A stretch of 38,887 nucleotides of DNA from Alphaproteobacteria bacterium (GCA_024280095.1 JAJRQU010000082.1:1-38887), one strand, 5' to 3'; shown: positions 27,283 through 35,172, counted from the first letter of the stretch. The notes: generated by a model from the letters alone, not told the origin. Made by a program: numbers and translations.

Positions 27283-28320
27283 CTATCTTTTATAGTCCCG
27301 CAATATTTCAGATACCCGCGCGACATTTTCCGGCGGTGTTTGCGGAACTATGCCATGACCAAGATTAAATATAAAGGGTCCTTTGCCAAGACAATCCAGA
27401 ATCTCCTTCACGCGGTTTTCCATCATTTCACCGCCTGCAACCAATAATAAGGGGTCTAAATTACCCTGTACAGGACATAAAGGCTGTATATGATCCCGTA
27501 CCCACTCTAATGGCATCGTTGTGTCTATAGAGACCGCAGAGATGCCCGTAGCGCGAATATATTCAGGATAGCGGCACCCTGCCCCCTTGGGAAACCCAAT
27601 GATTGGAATATCTGGATAAATCGCCCGAATATTCCGAACAATTTTTTTGACCGGTTCTATGGCCCATTTTCGAAATTGATCATCAGGCAAATTTCCGGCC
27701 CAAGTATCAAATAATTGAATAACTTCGGCACCTTGCTTGATTTGACGACATAAATATTCAGATGTGGAAACGATCAATAAATCAATAAGCGTTTGAAAAG
27801 CGGCCTCATCCTGATAGGCCATGGCTCTTGTTGCCGCCTGATCTGTGGATCCATGCCCTGCAACCATATAAGTTGCTACTGTCCAGGGCGCGCCAGCAAA
27901 ACCAATTAATGTGGTTGTTTCTGGAATTTCCTTATGTAATCGCTTAACCGTTTCATATACAGGTGCCAGATGTTTATGAAAGCCTTCCATGCCAAGCCCA
28001 TTTATTTTATTGGCTGTGTCTACAGGAGTAAGAACAGGCCCTTCGCCCTGTCTGAATTCAAGATGTTGACCCAAAGCATGAGGCACAACCAGAATATCCG
28101 AGAAAAGAATGGCCGCGTCCATTTGGTATCTGCGAAGAGGTTGGAGGGTTACTTCTACGGCAAAATCAGGGGCGTAACAAAGATCCAGAAAGGACCCCGC
28201 AGTTTTGCGTTTTTCCATATATTCTGGTAAATATCTTCCTGCTTGGCGCATATACCAAAAGGGAATTTTATCTGTAACCTCACCATTTAAAGTCTGGAGA
28301 AAAAGTTTATTATTTTTCAT
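27283..28320 (-). CDS. hemE: Uroporphyrinogen decarboxylase HemE
   Basis: 345 residues. It decarboxylates uroporphyrinogen III to coproporphyrinogen III. Signature 1 RQAGRYLPEY is at 25-34 and signature 2 is GFAGAPWTVATYMVAG; the Asp in the FSDILV region binds substrate. It is the first gene of the leftward haem unit and directly abuts the proposed replication origin, as hemE does in Caulobacter. Confidence 0.98.
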   Translation of the reverse strand: MKNNKLFLQTLNGEVTDKIPFWYMRQAGRYLPEYMEKRKTAGSFLDLCYAPDFAVEVTLQPLRRYQMDAAILFSDILVVPHALGQHLEFRQGEGPVLTPVDTANKINGLGMEGFHKHLAPVYETVKRLHKEIPETTTLIGFAGAPWTVATYMVAGHGSTDQAATRAMAYQDEAAFQTLIDLLIVSTSEYLCRQIKQGAEVIQLFDTWAGNLPDDQFRKWAIEPVKKIVRNIRAIYPDIPIIGFPKGAGCRYPEYIRATGISAVSIDTTMPLEWVRDHIQPLCPVQGNLDPLLLVAGGEMMENRVKEILDCLGKGPFIFNLGHGIVPQTPPENVARVSEILRDYKR

Positions 28321-28735
28321 ATATTTTTCGATCGTCGTTATACACTTAAGAATAAACTACTATCTTATATTTTTATAAATATATAAATAGTGGTTGTAGT
28401 GGGTGCCTGTGAATAAAGAGAATTAAAAGTTACCCCCAAAACAATTGACAGAACAGTCTTAAAAAAACATTTTTTATCACATAGCGGATTTGGCAGAATA
28501 AGTCTATGGATAAGCGCAGGAAGGCAAGAGCTTTAAAACTGTGAATATCGGGGATAGTTTTTATATTGACAGGAGATAAAAAAACCACATTCTGATTCCC
28601 ACAGACCCTAAAAAAAGTTATCCATAAAAGGATAATAATTGTATACTAAATGAAAGGGGTGCATAATTTTACGTCTTTTATAATATAAGGCCAGTTATCC
28701 CCGTAATTAAGGCCAAAACAGCAATAGGGTTGATA
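28321..28735. other. Putative chromosomal replication origin (oriC) between hemE and ppsR
   Basis: 415 bp without a gene between divergent hemE and ppsR, the position of the experimentally defined origin in Caulobacter. It contains DnaA-box-like nonamers: TGTGAATAA at 28408-28416 (a perfect TTWTNCACA match, reverse); TTTATCACA at 28473-28481; TATGGATAA at 28505-28513 (reverse); TGTGAATAT at 28540-28548 (reverse); TTATCCATA at 28618-28626; and TTATCCCCG at 28695-28703. An almost pure AT tract at 28361-28390 could be the unwinding element. One GANTC (CcrM-type) site is at 28594. A TATAAT at 28679-28684 may serve ppsR. No TTAA-N7-TTAA site is seen here. Confidence 0.7.
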
Positions 28736-29584
28736 ATGAAAGAGGTTTATCTTCATCTGGTATCTGATGCAACAGGAGATACCCTTGAACAGGTTGCCAA
28801 GGCGGCTTTAGCGCAATTTCCCGAGATAAAAGCCAAAAAACATTATTGGCCAATGGTCAGAACCGCCCGTCATATGGGACGGCTTATTCCGGAATTTAAA
28901 GAAAAGCCGGGCATTGTGATGTTTACATTGGTCAATAGTGATATTGAACAGGTTTTGATTGAGGCATGTGAAAAAAACCATTGGCCCTATATTTCAGTAT
29001 TACACAGTATAATTCGGGAATTAGGTCATCATCTGGGTCAAAAAAGTATCGCGCGTCCCGGCCTTCAACATAAAATGAATGATGAATATTTTGCACGAAT
29101 AGATGCCATGCAATACACCCTGATGCATGATGATGGCCAGAATCCGGAAGGTATAAAATCAGCAGATATTGTTTTACTTGGGGTATCTCGAACCTCTAAA
29201 ACACCCACAAGCATCTATCTGGCAAATAAAGGAATGAAAACGGCGAATATTCCCATTGTGCCCGATCAGGCATTACCGCGCGAACTGGATGACTTGGGCG
29301 GTAAATTTGTTGTGGGCCTGATTAACAGTGTGGATCGGCTGGTTCAAATCAGGCGCAATCGTTTGTTATCCTTAAAAGAAGAAAAAGAAACCACTTATGT
29401 CAATGAAGAAGCCATAAAAAAAGAAGTTCAGCTGGCCCGGCGGCTTTTTTCCGGGCGCGGCTGGCCCGTCATTGATGTGACCCGAAGATCCATCGAAGAA
29501 ACAGCGGGCGCTATTATGAATTTGAAATATAAATTTGATGATGAAAAAGAAAAAAGAAATGTTGCTGATTCTGGTATCAACTAA
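28736..29584 (+). CDS. ppsR: PPSR-type pyruvate,phosphate/water dikinase regulatory kinase-phosphorylase (DUF299)
   Basis: 282 residues. N-terminal VYLHLVSDATGDTLEQVAKA is the family hallmark. A HDDG motif (131-134) and a P-loop-like GVSRTSKT (149-156) follow. The family phosphorylates and dephosphorylates PEP synthase or pyruvate phosphate dikinase, switching gluconeogenic flux. Which target exists here cannot be seen. The ATG at 28736 has AGGG 6 nt upstream; the frame opens two codons earlier at TTG. Its promoter would lie in the proposed origin, and the gene reads away from it. Confidence 0.94.
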   Translation: MKEVYLHLVSDATGDTLEQVAKAALAQFPEIKAKKHYWPMVRTARHMGRLIPEFKEKPGIVMFTLVNSDIEQVLIEACEKNHWPYISVLHSIIRELGHHLGQKSIARPGLQHKMNDEYFARIDAMQYTLMHDDGQNPEGIKSADIVLLGVSRTSKTPTSIYLANKGMKTANIPIVPDQALPRELDDLGGKFVVGLINSVDRLVQIRRNRLLSLKEEKETTYVNEEAIKKEVQLARRLFSGRGWPVIDVTRRSIEETAGAIMNLKYKFDDEKEKRNVADSGIN

Positions 29585-29613
29585 TATCTCACACGGGTTC
29601 ATTGGTTAGAAAT

Positions 29614-30507
29614 ATGACAAAAGATTTAAAAATAAAGGCCGGTGTGGTTGGTTGGCCTATCAGCCATTCCCTTTCCCCTCGCCTGCATGGTTATTGGCTG
29701 GATAAATATGATATTCCGGGCGAATATTTGCCCTATGCGGTTAAACCGGAGGCCTTGGGGGAATTTTTGAAATCTTTGGCCAAAAAACAAATCACAGGCT
29801 TGAATCTGACCGTTCCCCATAAAGAAATTGTGTTGCCTTTTTTGGATGAAATAGATGAGGTTGCCCAGAGAATTGGCGCGGTGAATGTCATCACCGTTCA
29901 AAAGGATGGCCGCCTGTTTGGCCGCAATACGGATGGTATTGGCTTTCTGACCAATCTTAAAACAAGCGCCCCCACATGGTCATCCAGTAGGTCATCCAGC
30001 AGGTCATTCAGTAGGTCATCCAGTAGGTCATCCTGCGGCGCGGCGGCGGTAATCATTGGCGCGGGCGGCGCGGCCCGGGCCGCTATTGTAAGCTTGCTGG
30101 ATGATGGCATTTCAGAAATCCGGCTGATAAACCGGACGCGCGCGCGGGCTGAAGACCTCGCTGAAATATATAATGATCCCCGCATAACGGTCTGTGACTG
30201 GCAGGATCGATCAAAATATATATCTGGCGCGGCACTGCTGGTCAATACGACGAGCCTTGGTATGAAGGGACAACCCCCATTGGATATTGATCTGTCTGAA
30301 TTACCCCTTGCGGCGGTGGTATATGATATTGTCTATAATCCTCTGGAAACCCCGCTTTTAAAACAAGCAAAATTGCGCGGCAATTTTCATGTTGATGGGC
30401 TGGGAATGTTATTATATCAAGCGGCCCCGGCCTTTCAGGACTGGTTTGGACGAACGCCAGAGGTGGACCAAGGTCTTCGTCATTATATTCTTGAGGCCTT
30501 GCGATGA
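29614..30507 (+). CDS. aroE: Shikimate dehydrogenase AroE with a Ser/Arg repeat insert
   Basis: 297 residues. It reduces 3-dehydroshikimate with NADPH. The substrate domain has GWPISHSLSPRLHG, NLTVPHK with catalytic K70, and NTDGIGF with D107. The NADP-binding domain begins VIIGAGGAARA (147-157) and has an NRTRARAEDL turn. Between the domains (about 119-141) lies a low-complexity W-(SSSR)n-type insert encoded by a 12-bp tandem repeat, which ordinary AroE lacks. It shifts no catalytic residue. The ATG at 29614 is preferred over a TTG at 29602. It overlaps coaE as ATGA. A maf gene, often found between ppsR and aroE, is absent. Confidence 0.95.
   Translation: MTKDLKIKAGVVGWPISHSLSPRLHGYWLDKYDIPGEYLPYAVKPEALGEFLKSLAKKQITGLNLTVPHKEIVLPFLDEIDEVAQRIGAVNVITVQKDGRLFGRNTDGIGFLTNLKTSAPTWSSSRSSSRSFSRSSSRSSCGAAAVIIGAGGAARAAIVSLLDDGISEIRLINRTRARAEDLAEIYNDPRITVCDWQDRSKYISGAALLVNTTSLGMKGQPPLDIDLSELPLAAVVYDIVYNPLETPLLKQAKLRGNFHVDGLGMLLYQAAPAFQDWFGRTPEVDQGLRHYILEALR
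29978..30036 (+). repeat. 12-bp minisatellite inside aroE (4 full units plus 1 partial)
   Basis: Unit GGTCATCCAGTA repeats at 29978, 29990, 30002 and 30014, with a partial copy at 30026. Single-base differences (CAGCA, CATTCAG) occur in units 2 and 3. In frame it encodes SSSR-like repeats, so unit gain or loss keeps the reading frame. Confidence 0.95.
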
Positions 30508-31130
30508 CGCCAGATAAGACACCAGATAAAATTACGGTCATTGGCCTAACGGGGTCTATCGGTATGGGGAAGTCGGAAACCGCAAAAATGTTTGAGAGGG
30601 CGCAGATCCCTGTATTTGATTCAGATGCGGCAGTACATATTTTGATGGGTAAGGACGGCGCGGCCACCCCATTGGTGAGCGGCCTTTTTCCAAATGTTAT
30701 GACCGCAGGTGGCATTGACCGAAAGGCCTTGGGGGCAAGGGTTTTTGATGATCCGGCGGCGTTAAAACAGTTGGAATCCATTTTGCACCCCGTGGTATCT
30801 GACATGCGGCAGGTTTTTTTTGATCAGGCGGCGGCAGAAGGCCATGATCTGGTGGTGATGGATGTGCCGTTGCTGTTTGAGACAGGCGGGGAAAAACAAT
30901 GTGACTTTACCGTTGTGGTCTCGGCACCGCCAGCGCTTCAGCGCCAGCGCGTTTTATCCCGCCGCAACATGACCGTGCAAAAATTCGAAAATATTCTGGC
31001 CCAGCAAATGCCGGACGAAGAAAAAAGAAGGCGCGCAGATTTTATCGTTCAAAGCGATCGGGGCATAAGCTATGCTGAGAACCAGGTTGCTAAAATCATC
31101 AAAGAAATTCGCGCCAAAAAAGACAAGTAA
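30504..31130 (+). CDS. coaE: Dephospho-CoA kinase CoaE
   Basis: 208 residues. It phosphorylates dephospho-CoA in the last step of CoA synthesis. The P-loop is GSIGMGKS (17-24), followed by DSDAAVH (substrate region) and VVMDVPLLFE and the LID-like RRNMTVQKFENILAQQMP. The start overlaps the aroE stop (ATGA). The N-terminus MTPDKTPDK carries a duplicated TPDK from a 12-bp repeat before the first strand. Confidence 0.96.
   Translation: MTPDKTPDKITVIGLTGSIGMGKSETAKMFERAQIPVFDSDAAVHILMGKDGAATPLVSGLFPNVMTAGGIDRKALGARVFDDPAALKQLESILHPVVSDMRQVFFDQAAAEGHDLVVMDVPLLFETGGEKQCDFTVVVSAPPALQRQRVLSRRNMTVQKFENILAQQMPDEEKRRRADFIVQSDRGISYAENQVAKIIKEIRAKKDK
30507..30530 (+). repeat. 12-bp tandem duplication at the coaE start
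   Basis: ACGCCAGATAAG followed by ACACCAGATAAA (10 of 12 identical, both changes in third codon positions). It encodes TPDK twice directly after the initiator Met. Confidence 0.8.
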
Positions 31131-31146
31131 GTAGGATAAAAAGCCA

Positions 31147-31851
31147 ATGCGGGAAATCGTTTTTGATACGGAAACAACAGGGTTTGATCCTTTTACAGGC
31201 GATCGGCTGGTGGAAATAGGCTGCGTTGAGGTGGAAAATTATTTGCCCACGGGCCGCATTTATCATCAACATGTCAATCCGGAACGGGATATGCCGGAAG
31301 GAGCGTTTCGTATTCATGGGCATAGCGCGGAGTTTCTTAAGGGTTTTCCCACATTTTCTGAAATTTATCCGGCATTTATTGACTTTGTCGGGGACGCTAA
31401 ACTGGTGGCCCATAACGCCAGCTTTGACATGAAATTTATCAATTGGGAATTATCGAAGGTTGGCCATAAAGAATACCCGAGCAGCCGGGCGGTGGACACC
31501 CTTGAAATTGCCCGCCGGAAATTTCCGGGCTCGCCCAATACTCTTGATGCCTTATGTAAAAGATTCTCCATTGATAATTCAAGCCGCGTTAAGCATGGGG
31601 CCTTGCTTGATGCAGAATTATTGGCAGAAGTTTATCTGGAATTGAGGGGTGGCCGGCAGCGGGGCCTGGCTTTGGACGAACAGGAAAATACCGATGCCCA
31701 CGCCAACGATATTCTTCAAACCCAGAAGCGCATCTTTCGCGAAAGCCGCCCGCACCGCCCTTCAGAAGAAGAATTGAGACGTCATGAGGCGTTTGTGACT
31801 GCTTTGGGCGAAAAAACACTTTGGGCAACAAAAAACAATTCTTCAAAATAA
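31147..31851 (+). CDS. dnaQ: DNA polymerase III epsilon subunit (3'-5' proofreading exonuclease)
   Basis: 234 residues, DnaQ-type DEDDh exonuclease: Exo I FDTETTGFD (D7, E9), Exo II AHNASFDMKFI (D94), Exo III HGALLDAELLAEVY (H150, D155). The C-terminal tail (about 170-234) is the region that binds the alpha subunit. It reads rightwards 16 bp after coaE and ends in a shared terminator with secB. Confidence 0.96.
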   Translation: MREIVFDTETTGFDPFTGDRLVEIGCVEVENYLPTGRIYHQHVNPERDMPEGAFRIHGHSAEFLKGFPTFSEIYPAFIDFVGDAKLVAHNASFDMKFINWELSKVGHKEYPSSRAVDTLEIARRKFPGSPNTLDALCKRFSIDNSSRVKHGALLDAELLAEVYLELRGGRQRGLALDEQENTDAHANDILQTQKRIFRESRPHRPSEEELRRHEAFVTALGEKTLWATKNNSSK

Positions 31852-31884
31852 AACCCCCAGACAAGTTAAGTTTGGAGGTTTTAA
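31851..31884. terminator. Bidirectional terminator between dnaQ and secB
   Basis: AAACCCCCAGAC (31851-31862), a 7-nt loop, then GTTTGGAGGTTT (31870-31881). This gives a 12-bp stem with one mismatch and one G-U. T residues follow on the plus strand and A residues precede it, so it can end dnaQ (plus) and secB (minus). Confidence 0.8.
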
Positions 31885-31906
31885 AATAAACTATAGATTA
31901 AGTGGC

Positions 31907-32440
31907 TTAATTAACAACCACATCATCTTTTGGTTCGGTCTGATCCTGAATATTTTGCATTTGCTGCTGATATAGCGCGGCAAAATCAATAGGCTCCAGC
32001 ATCAATGGCGGGAAACCGCCGTCCCGCGTAACGTCGGCAACAATGCGGCGCGCAAAGGGGAATAACTGGCGCGGGGCTTCGATCATCAGGAACGGCTGCA
32101 GGGTATTTTCCGGCAGGTTCTTTGCGGCAAAAAGGCCCGAATAAACCAATTCAGCCACAAAAGCAATGTCATCACCGGCCTTGGCAGTGGTGGTTATTTT
32201 CAGATCAACTTCGTAGATATCTTCTCCCACGGCCTTGGCGTTCAGGTTAACATTGATATCCATGGAGGGTTTTTCCTTGGATAATTTTTGCAATGTTTGC
32301 GCAGGCGTCGGGTTTTCAAAAGACAGGTCTTTGATATATTGGCCAAGAATGCTAATTTGAGGGCCGGTATTTTCACCAGCGACTTCTGTATTGTCTTTTG
32401 CTGTATTTTTTTCTTCTGAGTTCTCTGTTTCGTCTGACAT
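31907..32440 (-). CDS. secB: Protein-export chaperone SecB
   Basis: 177 residues. The N-terminal 28 residues are acidic and disordered. The SecB core starts QISILGQYIKDLSFENP and includes INVNLNAKAVGEDIYEVDLKI, ETVY-like AFVAELVYSGLF, then the LMIEAPRQLFPFARRIVADVTRDGGFPPLMLEPIDF block that is diagnostic. It keeps pre-secretory proteins unfolded and passes them to SecA. It is co-oriented with fxsA upstream, with a 141-bp gap holding a DnaA box. Confidence 0.97.
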   Translation of the reverse strand: MSDETENSEEKNTAKDNTEVAGENTGPQISILGQYIKDLSFENPTPAQTLQKLSKEKPSMDINVNLNAKAVGEDIYEVDLKITTTAKAGDDIAFVAELVYSGLFAAKNLPENTLQPFLMIEAPRQLFPFARRIVADVTRDGGFPPLMLEPIDFAALYQQQMQNIQDQTEPKDDVVVN

Positions 32441-32567
32441 AAAATATATCCCAATTGCTATAATGGTTTCTTATAAAAATATGTGGCTATCATGGATTGT
32501 GTCTTAGCACAAGGTGAAGATGGTGAAAGCTTCAAATATCTGCTATATTATGTTGTTTGGAGCTTAA

Positions 32568-32576
32568 TTATCCACA
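32568..32576 (+). promoter_or_regulatory. Perfect DnaA box between fxsA and secB
   Basis: TTATCCACA, an exact consensus nonamer, in the intergenic DNA just after the fxsA stop and about 130 bp upstream of secB. It is 4 kb right of the proposed origin. One exact 9-mer (either strand) is expected every 130 kb by chance. Confidence 0.45.
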
Positions 32577-32581
32577 GGGCA

Positions 32582-33055
32582 CTAGTCCTTGTGGTCAATA
32601 TTTTTTGGGTTATCTTTTTCTTCTTCATATTCCCCGTTTATGATGATTCCTTCGGGGGAATTAGAGCTGTTTTTATATCCTGAAGTGTTTTTGTAAAAAC
32701 TGTTGCGAATATTCTGCACAATGATTTTTCCAAGGACGGCCCGGATTGGGGGGGCCGCCAACAACACAGCAATACTATCGGTAATGAAACCCGGTAAGAG
32801 AAAAAACAGCCCGGCGACCAATAAAAAGACCCCATGCAGAATATCTTCTACGGGACTTTCGCCCCGCTGCAATGTTTCATGCATGCGGTTCAAGACCATT
32901 ATGCCCTGCTGACGGATCAGATAAACCCCGATAACGGCGGTCAAGATGGTGAGCAACAGGGCCTGAAACCCGCCAATAGCACTGCCAACCTCCAGAAAAA
33001 CCAGAAATTCCAGATAGGGTACGCTAAGAAGTATGATCAATATCAGCAAAGGCAT
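32582..33055 (-). CDS. fxsA: FxsA family membrane protein
   Basis: 157 residues. N-terminal hydrophobic LLILIILLSVPYLEFLVFLEVG, a second segment (LLLTILTAVIGVYLIRQQG) and a third (FLLVAGLFFLLPGFITDSIAVLLAAPPIR) match the FxsA family; E. coli FxsA relieves F-plasmid exclusion of phage T7. The C-terminal 40 residues are polar. Its cellular role here is unknown. It is divergent from timA. Confidence 0.88.
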   Translation of the reverse strand: MPLLILIILLSVPYLEFLVFLEVGSAIGGFQALLLTILTAVIGVYLIRQQGIMVLNRMHETLQRGESPVEDILHGVFLLVAGLFFLLPGFITDSIAVLLAAPPIRAVLGKIIVQNIRNSFYKNTSGYKNSSNSPEGIIINGEYEEEKDNPKNIDHKD

Positions 33056-33136
33056 GGTTTTGGACTCTTAAATATAAAATTAGGGGCCTATTGTTTGATA
33101 AAATAAAAATCTGTATTTAAATTTATCATAATAAGG

Positions 33137-33159
33137 CTTATATATACAGGCTATATAAG
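33137..33159. repeat. AT-rich palindrome upstream of timA
   Basis: CTTATATA-N7-TATATAAG, a perfect 8-bp inverted repeat with a 7-nt centre, about 40 bp before the timA start in the divergent fxsA-timA region. It may be an operator or simply promoter sequence. Confidence 0.6.
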
Positions 33160-33198
33160 TATTATTCATCTTTAGCCAAGGCGTGGAACAGGAAAAAA

Positions 33199-33942
33199 AT
33201 GCAAACGGAAACAGAAAGCGTAGAACTTATTGTAATTTTGGCACTGGTTGCCGTGTTTATTTTGTTTCAGCTTCGCCGGACGCTGGGCAAAAAAACGGGT
33301 TATGACCCGACCAAAGACCAGCCCAAGGATAAAGATGCCGCTTACGGTGACCAGAACGGTGACCAGCCCGGTGACCAACCCGGTGACCAGCGCAGTCAAA
33401 ATAACGCAGATGATGAAGATAATGTCTATCCTATTTTGCCAGATGCGGCTCAAATTGAGCCAGCTGTTAATTTAGGCCTTTCAAAATCATCACCATTTTA
33501 CGCGGTGATTGAAAAGATACATCAGCTTGATCCATCTTTTAATGTGCTGAGCTTTTTTGATGGGGCTGAATATGCTTATGGTCTGGTTTTAAATTCTTTT
33601 TGGAACAAGGATAGAAAAACCCTGCGCAGCATGCTGACCCGGCAGGTTTATGATCAGTTTTCCGGAGTTATTGATGATATGGAGAAAAAGAAGCTGCGCC
33701 ATGAAAACAAATTGATGGATGTTGAAAAAATTGATCTTCTGGACGTATCGCTGACGGGCAGCCTTGCGGAAGTCACAGTCGAATTTACCAGTCATATGAT
33801 TATGTCAACGCGCGATGCGGACGACAGGATTATTGAAGGCAACGCAGACAGGGCTATTAAAATATCCGATATTTGGACATTTTGCCGGGACGTGAAAAGC
33901 ACAGACCCCAACTGGACGCTGGTTGCGACGCGTACGGGCTAA
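33199..33942 (+). CDS. timA: Tim44/TimA family putative adaptor protein
   Basis: 247 residues. One N-terminal membrane segment (ELIVILALVAVFILFQL), then a polar Asp/Gln/Lys-rich linker (about 30-75) with a NGDQPGDQPGDQ repeat, then a Tim44-like domain (about 95-247) with LDPSFNVLSFFDGAEYAYGLVL, LRSMLTRQVYDQF and a C-terminal ISDIWTFCRDVKSTDPNWTLV. In alphaproteobacteria this family is a membrane-anchored adaptor-like protein related to mitochondrial Tim44; its client is not visible. The order secB-fxsA-timA-mltA is common in the class. Confidence 0.92.
   Translation: MQTETESVELIVILALVAVFILFQLRRTLGKKTGYDPTKDQPKDKDAAYGDQNGDQPGDQPGDQRSQNNADDEDNVYPILPDAAQIEPAVNLGLSKSSPFYAVIEKIHQLDPSFNVLSFFDGAEYAYGLVLNSFWNKDRKTLRSMLTRQVYDQFSGVIDDMEKKKLRHENKLMDVEKIDLLDVSLTGSLAEVTVEFTSHMIMSTRDADDRIIEGNADRAIKISDIWTFCRDVKSTDPNWTLVATRTG
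33346..33393 (+). repeat. 12-bp tandem repeat in the timA linker
   Basis: Four consecutive 12-bp units beginning GGTGACCA at 33346, 33358, 33370 and 33382. The third has CAACCC instead of CAGCCC. They encode GDQN/GDQP/GDQP/GDQR in the linker behind the membrane anchor. Confidence 0.93.
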
Positions 33943-33963
33943 ACCATAGAATGATATAACGCC

Positions 33964-35172
33964 ATGTGGAAATCTTTTATAATTGCCGGCACGGGGGCTT
34001 TATTTCTATTATTCTTGTGGGTTTTGGTAAGGGATGAAGCCCCCCGAAAAGATCCTGAATTTATGGCTGTGCCTTATAGTGATCTTGAATATTGGTCATC
34101 GGATCCACAAAGTCAGGCGCTGGCGGCCTTTAAAAACTCTTGCCGCGTATTTCTGTCCTGGCCCGGGACAAAAATAATATCTCCGGAAAGTCTTGGTGGG
34201 CGCGCCGGGGATTGGCACCCTTCTTGTCAATTAGCCGAGACGTTAGAGGTGCCAACAGATAATCAAGCCAAAGAATTTTTTGAGCAATATTTTACGGTTG
34301 TTTCTTATACCAAAGATACAGAAGGGCTGTTCACGGGATATTTTGCACCGGAATATCATGGCAGCGATAAACCGTCCGAAGAATATAACTATCCTCTTTA
34401 TGGCCTGCCGGGGGGCCTAAAAACTCTGGATCTTGGCGACTTTCGCGCCGATTTAAAAGGACAAACCATCATTGGTGAAATCAGGGACGGGGCGTTTGTG
34501 CCCTATAAGGACCGCGAAATAATCGATCGGGGCGCGTTGGAAAACCAAGCGCTGGAACTGGTTTGGCTTAAAGACCCGGTAGATGCTTTTTTTATGCATA
34601 TCCAAGGCTCTGGTGTTATCCGCTATGAAAATGGTGATCAGAAACTTTTTGGCTATGCCGGTAAAAATGGTAAGGCGTATCATGCCATTGGAAAGTTTTT
34701 AATTCAGAGCGGCGAGATTGAAAAACAGGATATGTCCATGCAGGCAATCAGGGGCTGGATCAATGATAATCCCTTGCAGGCTGAGGCATTGATGTGGAAA
34801 AACCCGTCATATGTTTTTTTTAGAGCCATGGAGGGCCGATTGCCGGTTGGGGCCATGAATGTGGAACTTACTGCCGGAAGGTCACTGGCGGTAGATCGTA
34901 AATTTGTGCCATTGGGCATTCCTGTCTGGCTTGACCTTAAACCATCGACAGAAATTACAGATCCCATCAGACGATTGGTTATCGCGCAAGATACGGGCGG
35001 CGCGATTAAGGGCCGGGTACGGGGCGATGTTTATTGGGGCATTGGCGAGGATGCCGGTTTAATGGCGGGTCCCATGAAGGATTTAGGCCGGTATTATTTC
35101 CTGTTACCAAATGATTTGGCCCAAAAACTATTATCTGATCAAAATACATCGCTTACAAAGGCTGGCCCTTAA
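33964..35172 (+). CDS. mltA: Membrane-bound lytic murein transglycosylase A
   Basis: 402 residues. An N-terminal signal-anchor (SFIIAGTGALFLLFLWVLV) precedes the MltA domain (GLFTGYFAPEYHGS, FFMHIQGSGVI) and a 3D domain with AQDTGGAIKGRVRGDVYWG, whose Asp is catalytic in the family. It cleaves peptidoglycan glycan strands with 1,6-anhydro product. I see no lipobox Cys, so it is probably anchored by the N-terminal segment. Its stop overlaps the Smr gene start (TAATG). Confidence 0.94.
   Translation: MWKSFIIAGTGALFLLFLWVLVRDEAPRKDPEFMAVPYSDLEYWSSDPQSQALAAFKNSCRVFLSWPGTKIISPESLGGRAGDWHPSCQLAETLEVPTDNQAKEFFEQYFTVVSYTKDTEGLFTGYFAPEYHGSDKPSEEYNYPLYGLPGGLKTLDLGDFRADLKGQTIIGEIRDGAFVPYKDREIIDRGALENQALELVWLKDPVDAFFMHIQGSGVIRYENGDQKLFGYAGKNGKAYHAIGKFLIQSGEIEKQDMSMQAIRGWINDNPLQAEALMWKNPSYVFFRAMEGRLPVGAMNVELTAGRSLAVDRKFVPLGIPVWLDLKPSTEITDPIRRLVIAQDTGGAIKGRVRGDVYWGIGEDAGLMAGPMKDLGRYYFLLPNDLAQKLLSDQNTSLTKAGP

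Noticed and set aside
30242-30805. 187-residue reading frame opposite aroE/coaE
   Set aside because: It overlaps two clearly conserved genes on the other strand, and its N-terminus and composition match no family.
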